Assembly: GCF_000337815.1 (NCBI RefSeq)
Contig: NZ_AOLN01000004.1
Span: 62,001-126,000 of the forward strand
Direction: 5' to 3'
Source: Haloferax mucosum ATCC BAA-1512
GTDB taxonomy: Archaea; Halobacteriota; Halobacteria; Halobacteriales; Haloferacaceae
DNA: 64,000 nucleotides
Shown: one piece after another, positions 43,791 to 51,223 of the stretch
How positions within the stretch are numbered: the stretch's first letter is position 1
How the letters are laid out: the number at the start of each line of letters is the position of its first letter
Program-made: the position numbers and the translations under genes
Notes under the pieces: model-generated
What the model was told of the DNA's origin: nothing
Seen by the model: only the letters and a program-made list of their open reading frames with translations
Databases searched by the model: none

Positions 43791-45239
43791 GTGAAGCGTC
43801 GAGCCTTCCTCCGGACGCTCGGCACGGTCGGCGTCTGTACGGCGATTGCCGGGTGTACGACGAGGTCGAACGAAGAGCCGACTCCGACACCCACACCGAA
43901 CCCGGGCGATGAAGCTGTCTCCCCCGACCCTTCGCCGCAACTGAGCGTCCTGAACGCGGTCGAAGACCTCGGCATGGACCCGACGGGCCAAGAGGCAATC
44001 GACGACATACTCGACGACGCCTACGAGGACGACACGGTCGTCGAGTTTCCGCCCGGTGACTACCTCGTCACCCGCGAGCACGACTGGGACCGCGGCGTCT
44101 CTAACTTCCAACTCGTCGGACTCGGTAAATCGCACAAAGACGTGCAGTTCGTCTTTCCGACGAACGGCTCCGGAGAACAGTTCCGGATGCTTCGCATCAC
44201 GAGCGGCGATTCGCACGTCCTGAAGAACTTCTCGATTCAGCAGACCGACGACGACACGACGAGTGCCGATATTTGGCTGGCAAACGACGACGGCGCGCTC
44301 ATCGAGGACGTCGAATGGCTCGGTCGCACGCCCTCCGATAGTCACGCCCGCGACCAACTGCTCCTTTTCGACTGCACGTCGGTCGACGGCGTCAACGTCG
44401 CCCGTCGCGTCTACATGCGCGAGGGTGCCGAACTCCCCGGCTATCCCAACGGCGTCGCCGGTATCCGAATCACCGAACGCTCCGTGGGCGAAGTGAAGAT
44501 GATCGACTGTCACATCGAACAGCGCGGCTCGTCGTCGTTCCGCGCCACACACACTCGCGGCGTCCTCCGCGTCGAAGGCGGTCTCTTCAAGAACAACGAC
44601 AACACGAACATGCGTATTTCGGCGGGCGACCACCCTTCGAAGACCTCGTGGATTAAGGGTGCGACCGTCGTCGTTGACGCCGACAACCTCAACGAGCACG
44701 CACACGACGGGGATAAACTCGACAGTCCCGAGGGACTTCGCATCGACTCCACGGGCCACGGCTATACCGGCGTCCTCATCGAAGATTGTGACTTCATATT
44801 CCGGTCGAGTCCGTTTTCACCCGGCATCATCACCGCGCCGACCTACGGGAGCCACGGCGGGTTCACGCTCCGGAATTGTCGAATCATAAACGACACGTCG
44901 GTCCAGACGATTCACGCAGGCCCGGTCGATACCGCGATTGCGGACGAGCCATGGGGGATGGTCCTTGACAACGTGACGATTACCGGGTCGTGCACGCGGC
45001 AACCCTACGGCTCTGCGGTCGTCATCGGCAACAACCGAAACCGATCGAGAATCATCGACAGTTGCATCCACCTCCCGGACGGCCGCGTCGGCGGCGTTCT
45101 CGTCGATACCGCGGACGACTGTTCGATAGAAAACACCAGTATCAACGTCAGCGGTCCGCCGACCCGAACGCGCGGGACGACGACGCTCTCGCTTCAGAAC
45201 GTCTCGCACACCGAGACCTGTGCGTTTAGAGACCGCTAA
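43791..45239 (+). CDS. Right-handed beta-helix Tat lipoprotein
   Basis: A 482-residue protein. The GTG start gives VKRRAFLRTLGTVGVCTAIA followed by lipobox GC, a clean Tat lipoprotein signal; no other start yields one. A Thr/Pro/Glu spacer precedes a parallel beta-helix covering almost all the rest. It is closely similar to the helix of the 930-residue protein (17868), with long identical stretches, but lacks the C-terminal modules. So one paralogue is lipid-anchored and one is free with binding modules. Beta-helix enzymes of this sort are usually polysaccharide lyases, hydrolases or epimerases; the exact activity is unknown. Confidence 0.82.
   Translation: MKRRAFLRTLGTVGVCTAIAGCTTRSNEEPTPTPTPNPGDEAVSPDPSPQLSVLNAVEDLGMDPTGQEAIDDILDDAYEDDTVVEFPPGDYLVTREHDWDRGVSNFQLVGLGKSHKDVQFVFPTNGSGEQFRMLRITSGDSHVLKNFSIQQTDDDTTSADIWLANDDGALIEDVEWLGRTPSDSHARDQLLLFDCTSVDGVNVARRVYMREGAELPGYPNGVAGIRITERSVGEVKMIDCHIEQRGSSSFRATHTRGVLRVEGGLFKNNDNTNMRISAGDHPSKTSWIKGATVVVDADNLNEHAHDGDKLDSPEGLRIDSTGHGYTGVLIEDCDFIFRSSPFSPGIITAPTYGSHGGFTLRNCRIINDTSVQTIHAGPVDTAIADEPWGMVLDNVTITGSCTRQPYGSAVVIGNNRNRSRIIDSCIHLPDGRVGGVLVDTADDCSIENTSINVSGPPTRTRGTTTLSLQNVSHTETCAFRDR
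44508..44635 (+). repeat. 128-nt block identical to 18615-18742
   Basis: Partner of the block in the 930-residue beta-helix gene. The two copies are identical at all positions including synonymous sites, while adjoining sequence is diverged, for example the three codons following the GCGACCGTC that ends the similar stretch. Confidence 0.85.
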
Positions 45240-45257
45240 CCCGTGTAAAACCGGAGG

Positions 45258-45347
45258 TTGACCGCTGACGGAAACGGGGTGGGGTTCCGACGCAAACGAG
45301 AGTGAACGCTGACGGAAACGACGACCGATGCCGACGCAAGCGAGATG
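45258..45347. repeat. Degenerate 44-nt tandem repeat
   Basis: Two copies of a 44-nt unit lie between the convergent lipoprotein and ATP-grasp genes: GCTGACGGAAACG occurs at 45264 and 45308, and CCGACGCAA at 45287 and 45331. The unit is unrelated to the 22-, 33- and 38-nt units elsewhere in the locus. Confidence 0.65.
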
Positions 45348-45361
45348 GGTTTCGGCGTCGA

Positions 45362-46648
45362 TTACCGCCCTCTGAGGCTCAACCCCGGTGTCAGCGTGAT
45401 GCCCGTCGCGGGGTCTTCCGCCGCCGTTTCTCCGTCGGCACCCGGACCTCCTTCGTTCCTCTCTTTCCGGCCGAAGAGCGCGTGCCACACGTATTTAGCG
45501 AACGGAATCGGGTCGTCGAGGTGAGCGAGGTCGAACCGGGGTTCGTCGTAGATAGACGAGAGGACTTCCCAGACAGTCTTCGGGAGCGACGGCCGCTCGA
45601 CGAGCGGTGATTCGTCGGTTCGGACGCTCGTGATGTAGCCGAGTTCGCCCCAGAGATAGTGTGTCCCGACGCCGAGTTCGTAGCCCGGTTCGATCTGTCG
45701 TTTCTGGCCCGTCGCAAGCAACCAGTAATCGTACGGGAAGTCGGCACCGGCGTAGACCGTCGAGGGAAGCGACTGCCACATGCGGGGGTTGATTTCGATG
45801 GGTTTGAACTCGCCCGTCTCCGCGTCTTTGAGGTATTCGATACACGCGAGTCCGTGCCAGTCGAGGTGGTCGAGAAGCGCCCGCGCGACGGATTCGAGTT
45901 CCGGAATGTACACCGATTTCCGATAGACGCCGCCGCCGCCCGTGTACGAGTTGCCACGAATCTGGAGATGCTGAAAGGTCTCGACCGCCTCGCCGTGGTC
46001 GTACAGCGCCGCGAACATGTACTTGCCGTCGCCCGGGACGTAATCTTGAACGATTGGGTCGTGGTTCATCTCGGCGTAAATCTCGTCCGGGTCCGGGGTG
46101 TCGCCGGGTCTGAGGTGTCTCACGCTCTTGATGATATCGTAGTCGTTCGGGTCGTACTCCGCGACGTACTCGCGGGCGATAACGTTGTACCGCGGCTTGA
46201 CGATGGCCGGTTTGTCGAGCACTTCGACGTCGCTGAAAAGTCGGGTTCGAGGCATGGGGACGCCCGCCTCTTGTGCCGCCTCGTACAGCAATATCCTGTC
46301 GTGAACTCGGCGAATAGTGTCGAACTCCGGGACGACGAGAGTCACGTACTGCTCGAATTCGTCTTTGTACTTCGAGAACACGTAGCCGTCTTCGGGGCGC
46401 GTCGGGACGATGGTCTTGACGTCCGGTCTGGCGGCGATGCCGAGGAGCGCATCTTTGTAGGCGACGAGACCGTCTGGCGGGCCGGGAATCCGAACGAGTT
46501 CGTCGCAGAACCGAGATGAGGCCGCAGGGGTACCGTCGTGTTCCGAGGCCAGAATCGTGTGGATACCACGCTCTCCGAGCGACCGCATACACGTGTAGTT
46601 ACCCGATGGGATGAGCACCGAGTGCCGGTCGCGCCCTCTGTTGTCCAT
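45362..46648 (-). CDS. ATP-grasp carboxylate-amine ligase, second copy
   Basis: A 428-residue ATP-grasp protein. SVLIPSGNYTCMRSLGERGI opens the N-terminal domain; KPAIVKPRYNVIAREYV and DPIVQDYVPGDGKYMFAALYD form the ATP site; CIEYLKDAETGEFKPIEINPRMWQS gives the metal-binding Glu and Asn-x-Arg. I start at ATG 46648 because the paralogue at 29279 aligns from about this point; the open frame continues 51 codons further up. It is homologous throughout to the ligase at 29279 but clearly diverged, suggesting a different amine or carboxylate. Cytoplasmic. Confidence 0.82.
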   Translation of the reverse strand: MDNRGRDRHSVLIPSGNYTCMRSLGERGIHTILASEHDGTPAASSRFCDELVRIPGPPDGLVAYKDALLGIAARPDVKTIVPTRPEDGYVFSKYKDEFEQYVTLVVPEFDTIRRVHDRILLYEAAQEAGVPMPRTRLFSDVEVLDKPAIVKPRYNVIAREYVAEYDPNDYDIIKSVRHLRPGDTPDPDEIYAEMNHDPIVQDYVPGDGKYMFAALYDHGEAVETFQHLQIRGNSYTGGGGVYRKSVYIPELESVARALLDHLDWHGLACIEYLKDAETGEFKPIEINPRMWQSLPSTVYAGADFPYDYWLLATGQKRQIEPGYELGVGTHYLWGELGYITSVRTDESPLVERPSLPKTVWEVLSSIYDEPRFDLAHLDDPIPFAKYVWHALFGRKERNEGGPGADGETAAEDPATGITLTPGLSLRGR

Positions 46649-47221
46649 ACGTGAACCGTCGTTCGATGAGGGAATTAGTATGGGTCGGCTAACCCCCGTG
46701 ACGCGACCGTCGGCTTCTGATTTCGGGTTGTCGGTGGCTCGCCGTCGACAATCAGTTCCGACGACGCAGTCGCGCGACCGGCCTGACTCGACCGGCGTCA
46801 TCGGCTCGCAACTGATTTGATTTCTGCTGTCGGGTCTCCGCTCCGTCTAAAGCCGCCGATTCTTGTATCGGGAGACGCCCGCAGAGTCCGTCTACGTGAC
46901 TGCGAGTCCCAACGGGAACTCGTCGGTCGCGCTCCACGACCAACCGGCGCGTGGTGAACACGCTATCGTGGCCGCCAGCGTCTCCGGTACGCACGACAAC
47001 GACAGCTACTGGTTGGTAACGGGCGTCGAGAACCCTGCCCGAGCGAGATACTCGACCGCGACCGCGAGAGTGTCTGTCGAATCGAATCCTGATCGGACCT
47101 CCCGACGAAAAAGCGGTCGCTCGCACTCGGTCGAAGAGATATCGGAGTCGGGTTCGGGGTCGATTGAACCGGAAGTCGAGCGGGCAAGTCGAGACGCCGA
47201 ACAGAGGTGTGACGCCGCGTC
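46649..47221. other. Spacer with a possible gene remnant
   Basis: A 573-nt region with no confident gene. On the plus strand a frame opening with TTG at 46863 has haloarchaeal-like codon use over about 75 codons (AESVYVTASPNGNSSVALHD and on), but it has no good start and runs on into antisense of the DUF7120 gene. It could be a fragment of a secreted protein gene. Confidence 0.3.
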
Positions 47222-47461
47222 TCAGAGCACGTCGTCGTCGAGTCCGCCGGGGTCGCCAGCGGTGTCGAACAGGTTGTTCTGGGCGCTCTGGACGAAGTCG
47301 GACTGGACTGCGTCTTCCTCATCGACGGGCGCACCGTAGGCGTCCATACCCATCGAGAGGAGTTCTTCGACGGCCTGTTCTTCGCTCAGGAACTCTTCAT
47401 CGACCAACTGCTCGAACTCGACGAGGAGTTCGTCCGGGAGATTGACTTCTACGACTGGCAT
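47222..47461 (-). CDS. DUF7120 family small DNA-binding-like protein
   Basis: A 79-residue acidic protein beginning MPVVEVNLPDELLVEFEQLV, then DEEFLSEEQAVEELLSMGMD, a ribbon-helix-helix-like arrangement of a beta strand and two helices typical of the haloarchaeal DUF7120 family. I use ATG 47461; the longer frame upstream is not conserved-looking. A perfect palindrome, CAAAAGTG-6-CACTTTTG, lies 140 nt upstream and may be its own operator. Role as a regulator is inferred from fold. Confidence 0.75.
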   Translation of the reverse strand: MPVVEVNLPDELLVEFEQLVDEEFLSEEQAVEELLSMGMDAYGAPVDEEDAVQSDFVQSAQNNLFDTAGDPGGLDDDVL

Positions 47462-47569
47462 GGAAACTGCTTCGTGCTCGATATACTTGAGCGACCGGGT
47501 GTGGGTATTCTGTGCGTCGATGAACGTCGCCGCCGCCTCGAAACTATCAATGTACGGATACAGCGAACT

Positions 47570-47622
47570 CAAAAGTGATCGCAGTCGCGGCTTTGGCGCA
47601 CAAAAGTGATACGACACTTTTG
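47570..47622. promoter_or_regulatory. Candidate operator: perfect palindrome plus half-site
   Basis: CAAAAGTG and CACTTTTG flank a 6-nt spacer at 47601-47622, a perfect inverted repeat with 8-bp arms. A further direct half-site CAAAAGTGAT sits at 47570, 31 nt (three helical turns) away. The block lies in the 328-nt divergent spacer between the DUF7120 gene and the gene at 47790, so it could control both. Binding by the DUF7120 protein is a hypothesis. Confidence 0.55.
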
Positions 47623-47789
47623 AAACCATATTGATTGTTCTGGCTAAACAGACACCCATCGCTCGACGAGCCTCATCCGGCGACGACAGTCGCAATCGCG
47701 TGTATTATACCCGCCGGGGCGGACGGTCAACGCAACGCGGACGACTGCGCCGTGTTCGCGGCGCACGACATCAAAACGAGGACCACGAC

Positions 47790-48407
47790 GTGACACGCAA
47801 CACAGACGAAGCGGGAGACGAGACTACGGGTCCGCCAGCGACGCCCGAACTCGGTTGGCTTCCGGAGCGAGTCGAGTTGCCGAGCGACGAGTGGGTCATC
47901 TACCCGCCGGGAGAGCCTCGTCCGGCGAATTTCGCCCTGCGATTCGAAAAGACCACGCCAGCGGTTCTCGTCGGAACCGAATCGGGCGACGCTCCCGGCG
48001 TCCACGTCCTGCCGCACCCCGGCGGACTCTCCGTGTCCGCCCGCTTCGGGGGTATCGTCGATGGTTCGGTCCGCGAGTTCGACGCACCACGGTCAGCCGA
48101 CGAACGGACGAGCGTCGTCGCGTGGGTCAGAGAGTTAGTTTCACGAATCGACGTACGCACGGAAAAAGCGCGCATCGAGGCCGCGTGCGCGCCGGTTCCG
48201 AACGCCGGCGACCGCGCGGCGGCGGTGCTGTACGAACATTTCGGCAGTGCCGACCGGGTCGCCGCCGCAATCGTCGAACGGGACACCGCCGCGCTCCGCA
48301 CGCTCTCGGGAATCGCCGAGCAGACGGCGAGCGAACTCGTCGTCCACTACGGGACCGACGCGGAGTGGGAGTACTATCGCCGAAAACAGCACGATTCGGC
48401 CCCGTGA
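47790..48407 (+). CDS. Uncharacterised protein with a helix-hairpin-helix-like C-terminus
   Basis: A 205-residue protein. The GTG start at 47790 gives VTRNTDEAGDETTGPP, an acidic tail, after which ELGWLPERVELPSDEWVIYP begins the folded part. The C-terminal 60 residues (NAGDRAAAVLYEHFGSADRV, then ALRTLSGIAEQTASELVVHY) resemble the two-helix HhH motif that binds DNA non-specifically, here with a glycine in the hairpin. I do not recognise the family. It is divergent from DUF7120 and shares the operator-bearing spacer. Confidence 0.65.
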   Translation: MTRNTDEAGDETTGPPATPELGWLPERVELPSDEWVIYPPGEPRPANFALRFEKTTPAVLVGTESGDAPGVHVLPHPGGLSVSARFGGIVDGSVREFDAPRSADERTSVVAWVRELVSRIDVRTEKARIEAACAPVPNAGDRAAAVLYEHFGSADRVAAAIVERDTAALRTLSGIAEQTASELVVHYGTDAEWEYYRRKQHDSAP

Positions 48408-48505
48408 ACGGATTGTCCGTCCGCCATTCCAGTCAGCAAAATGACTCAAATCGTAATTTGACTCTCACGTAGGGTTATTCTCCCGGCGGCCAACCGTCCT
48501 CGTGT

Positions 48506-49234
48506 ATGCCTCCAACACGGCGCTCCCTGATTCGTTCGACAGCCCTTCTCTCGCTCGGTCTCGCCGCCGGGTGTCTCGGGGACGGCGGGCCGGGTGGCAC
48601 CGCGAATAGCACCGAACCGACGACCGACACTGACGCGACCGAGACCCAAGAGCCGACAGAGATGGACGACACGAACGAAACCGACGGCGACGGAACCGGA
48701 ACCGAGACCGACGACGCAGACGGAACACAGCCCGCGAACAGTCCACTGCTCGCAGTAGTGGACGCGGACGACGCGCCGGACGTTCCGGTCGAACACGCAG
48801 TCGAAGTCACCGAGGCGACGACGACCGACGAACACCCGCCGCAGATTCGAGTGACGGTAACCAACACGAGCGACAGCGCCGTCCAACTCGGCGACGAACG
48901 AGACGTCTTCTTCCGGTACGTCGCGGACGATTCGGACGAATTGACCTTCCTTCCTCCGGAAGACGACTACCCCGCTGACCCCGGATGTTGGCGTCTCGAA
49001 GACCCACTCATGGTGACGTCTGATTACCGGACGTTCTCCCTCGATGCGGGTGAGTCGCGCTCCAAACGTGTGGACCTCTACGGCGCGGCACCGAAGAAAG
49101 GCGACTCGAAGACGTGTCTCCCCCTCGGGGAGTACCGCTTCGAGACTAACTTCTCGACCGGCGTGGGAGAAAATCAGACGGAACAACAGGCGACGTGGGG
49201 CTTTTCGGTTTCCCTCGAAGCACAGGACGACTAA
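48506..49234 (+). CDS. Tat-exported lipoprotein, unknown function
   Basis: A 242-residue lipoprotein. TRRSLIRSTALLSLGLAAGC is a Tat leader with lipobox; a Thr/Asp/Glu-rich spacer of about 60 residues follows. The folded part contains VEHAVEVTEATTTDEHPPQI, VTVTNTSDSAVQLGDERDVF and SKTCLPLGEYRFETNFSTG, which reads like an immunoglobulin-type beta sandwich with two Cys. A TTATTC patch lies about 30 nt before the ATG. It would sit on the outer face of the membrane; ligand unknown. Confidence 0.75.
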   Translation: MPPTRRSLIRSTALLSLGLAAGCLGDGGPGGTANSTEPTTDTDATETQEPTEMDDTNETDGDGTGTETDDADGTQPANSPLLAVVDADDAPDVPVEHAVEVTEATTTDEHPPQIRVTVTNTSDSAVQLGDERDVFFRYVADDSDELTFLPPEDDYPADPGCWRLEDPLMVTSDYRTFSLDAGESRSKRVDLYGAAPKKGDSKTCLPLGEYRFETNFSTGVGENQTEQQATWGFSVSLEAQDD

Positions 49235-49306
49235 GCCGACCGTCGTGTCAGCCTGTGCAGGCGTGTGACAAACCTCATATCCCCCGCTCGGCGAACTACG
49301 TGGTAT

Positions 49307-49852
49307 ATGGTGACGAATCGTATCACGGTCTCGCTCGACGACGACGCAGAAACTGCTCTCGACAGTCTCACGCGGCGAACCGACAAGCCACAGAGCGAAG
49401 TCGTTCGGAACGCGCTCACGTTTTATGCGGCTAACTTCGAGGCGGCGACGACGGAAGCGAGCGCCAACCTCGAAGCCTACCACCAGATGCTTTCGAGCGG
49501 CGAGCACGTGCTTCTCGACATCGACTTCTTACACTGTTTTCTGGACTCCGTCGAGGACGCCGAGGGCGACCCGGCCCCGGCGTTTGTCGAGGCCGCAGAC
49601 CGCGTCGCTTCGTTTCACGCCCACGAGTACGAAGAGCGGTTCGACTCTCTCGACGAGATACTCGACTGGCTCTCGTTTTGCGGCTTTCTGACCGTTCGTG
49701 CGTCCGACGGTGACGTGTATCACGTTGTCTTCCCCACGGAGTCGGTCAAGTGGTTCATGACGTGGTTTATCGAGCAGAGTACCGAGCGTCTCCCGTTCGA
49801 CCTCGACGTCGAAGAAGGCGTCTCGAAGGCGATTCTCACCGAAGTCCGGTGA
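49307..49852 (+). CDS. Ribbon-helix-helix (CopG-like) transcriptional regulator
   Basis: A 181-residue protein. NRITVSLDDDAETALDSLTR and KPQSEVVRNALTFYAANFEA form a classic ribbon-helix-helix DNA-binding unit in the first 45 residues. The remaining 135 residues (HQMLSSGEHVLLDIDFLHCF and on) form a second domain, a length and arrangement met in haloarchaeal CopG-type regulators. ATG 49307 is preceded by CTCATAT about 30 nt upstream, fitting a leaderless transcript. Target genes are not evident. Confidence 0.82.
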   Translation: MVTNRITVSLDDDAETALDSLTRRTDKPQSEVVRNALTFYAANFEAATTEASANLEAYHQMLSSGEHVLLDIDFLHCFLDSVEDAEGDPAPAFVEAADRVASFHAHEYEERFDSLDEILDWLSFCGFLTVRASDGDVYHVVFPTESVKWFMTWFIEQSTERLPFDLDVEEGVSKAILTEVR

Positions 49853-49956
49853 CGTCTGTCGTTCGCCTTCTCGGACGCGCTTCGCCCGCACGGATTCACA
49901 CGAGTTCATACGTCTTCATACGCGCTCTCCCTTCCATACACGGCGGTCTCAAGCGG

Positions 49957-49965
49957 GTTTTATAT
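49957..49965 (+). promoter_or_regulatory. TATA box of the Nramp-hyuAB operon
   Basis: TTTTATATA at 49957-49965 lies 29-37 nt before the ATG at 49994 in an otherwise GC-rich region. This spacing predicts a start site at or a few bases before the ATG. It supports the choice of 49994 and an operon through 54852. Confidence 0.6.
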
Positions 49966-49993
49966 ACCAAATCGTGATTTGAGAAGACACACC

Positions 49994-51223
49994 ATGGGTG
50001 GAATCATGAACATTACTGACCGGCTGAAATCGGTTGGACCCGGCGCGATGGTCGCCGCCGCGTTCATCGGTCCCGGAACCGTCACGACGGCGAGCGTCAC
50101 CGGCGCTCGCTTCGGGTACGCGCTCATCTGGACGATTGTGTTTTCGATAATCGCAACGATTGTGCTACAGGAGATGAGCGCCCGGCTCGGTCTCGTCTCG
50201 GGCGACGGTCTCGGTGAGGCGCTTCGAGACCAGTTCGACAACCCGGCGGTTTCGCTGGTCAGCGTGGCGCTCGTCGTGAGTGCAATCGGCATCGGTACCG
50301 CCGCTTACGAGACTGGGAATATCCTCGGCGGGGCGGCCGGTCTCGAAGGGCTGACTGGCGTGAGCGCCAACGTATGGGGACCGGTTATGGGCATCTTTGC
50401 CGGCCTGCTACTGTGGACCGGCAAGTACAAACTCATCGAGAAGGCGCTCGTCGGTCTCGTCTCGATAATGGCGGTTTCGTTCCTCATCGACGCCATCATC
50501 ATCGGTCCCGACCTCGGCGCGCTCGCCGGGGGATTCGTGCCGAGCGTCCCTGAGGGGTCGGAGTTCCTCATCACCGGTCTCATCGGAACGACCGTCGTCG
50601 GGTACAACCTCTTTTTACACGCTGGAAGCGTCCAAGAGCGCTGGTCCGGCCCGTCCGAACTGAACGAATCGCGCGCCGACACCGTCCTCTCTATCGTCAT
50701 CGGCGGCCTCATCACTATCGCCATTCTCGTGACCGCCGCCGCGGCGTTCCCGGTCGGCACCGACATCGAGAACGTCAGCACGATGGCCGAACAGATCGAA
50801 CCGCTCGTCGGCACGCACGCGAAAGTACTCTTCGCCGTCGGTCTGTTCGCCGCGGGGTTCACCAGCGCGACGACCGCGCCGCTGGCCGGTGCGTACGCAA
50901 CCGCTGGTGCACTCGGTTGGGAGACCGACCTCTCTTCGACGAAGTTCCGCGCGGTGTGGGGGTCGATTCTCCTCGTCGGCATCGTCTTTTCCGGGCTGGG
51001 ATACAGCCCGGTCGAGGCGATTCTCTTCGCACAGGTCGCAAACGGCGTGTTGCTCCCCATCGTCGCCGTCTTCCTCATCTACATTATGAACGACCGAGAC
51101 ATTCTCGGTAGCTATGTCAACAGCACGACACAGAACATCGTCGGCGGACTCGTCACGCTCATCGTCGTCTGGCTCGGTTTCCGGACCCTCTACACGGTCG
51201 CGGGAAGCGTAGGGGTGTTCTGA
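49994..51223 (+). CDS. Nramp-family transporter lacking the metal-binding DPGN motif
   Basis: A 409-residue membrane protein with 11 helices of the Nramp (SLC11) family: GPGAMVAAAFIGPGTVTTAS in helix 1, ARFGYALIWTIVFSIIATIVLQEMSARLG, and helix 6 VVGYNLFLHAGSVQERW. In metal-transporting Nramps helix 1 has Asp-Pro-Gly-Asn, whose Asp and Asn bind the ion; here residues 26-29 are GPGT. The helix-6 Met-Pro-His motif is also altered. The protein therefore may not carry Mn2+ or Fe2+. It is directly followed by hydantoinase A and B genes without a gap, suggesting import of their substrate. Confidence 0.85.
   Translation: MGGIMNITDRLKSVGPGAMVAAAFIGPGTVTTASVTGARFGYALIWTIVFSIIATIVLQEMSARLGLVSGDGLGEALRDQFDNPAVSLVSVALVVSAIGIGTAAYETGNILGGAAGLEGLTGVSANVWGPVMGIFAGLLLWTGKYKLIEKALVGLVSIMAVSFLIDAIIIGPDLGALAGGFVPSVPEGSEFLITGLIGTTVVGYNLFLHAGSVQERWSGPSELNESRADTVLSIVIGGLITIAILVTAAAAFPVGTDIENVSTMAEQIEPLVGTHAKVLFAVGLFAAGFTSATTAPLAGAYATAGALGWETDLSSTKFRAVWGSILLVGIVFSGLGYSPVEAILFAQVANGVLLPIVAVFLIYIMNDRDILGSYVNSTTQNIVGGLVTLIVVWLGFRTLYTVAGSVGVF

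Noticed and set aside
46863-47339. 158-codon plus-strand frame starting with TTG
   Set aside because: The first half has coding-like composition, but it runs antisense through the DUF7120 gene and lacks a good start; noted only as a possible remnant.
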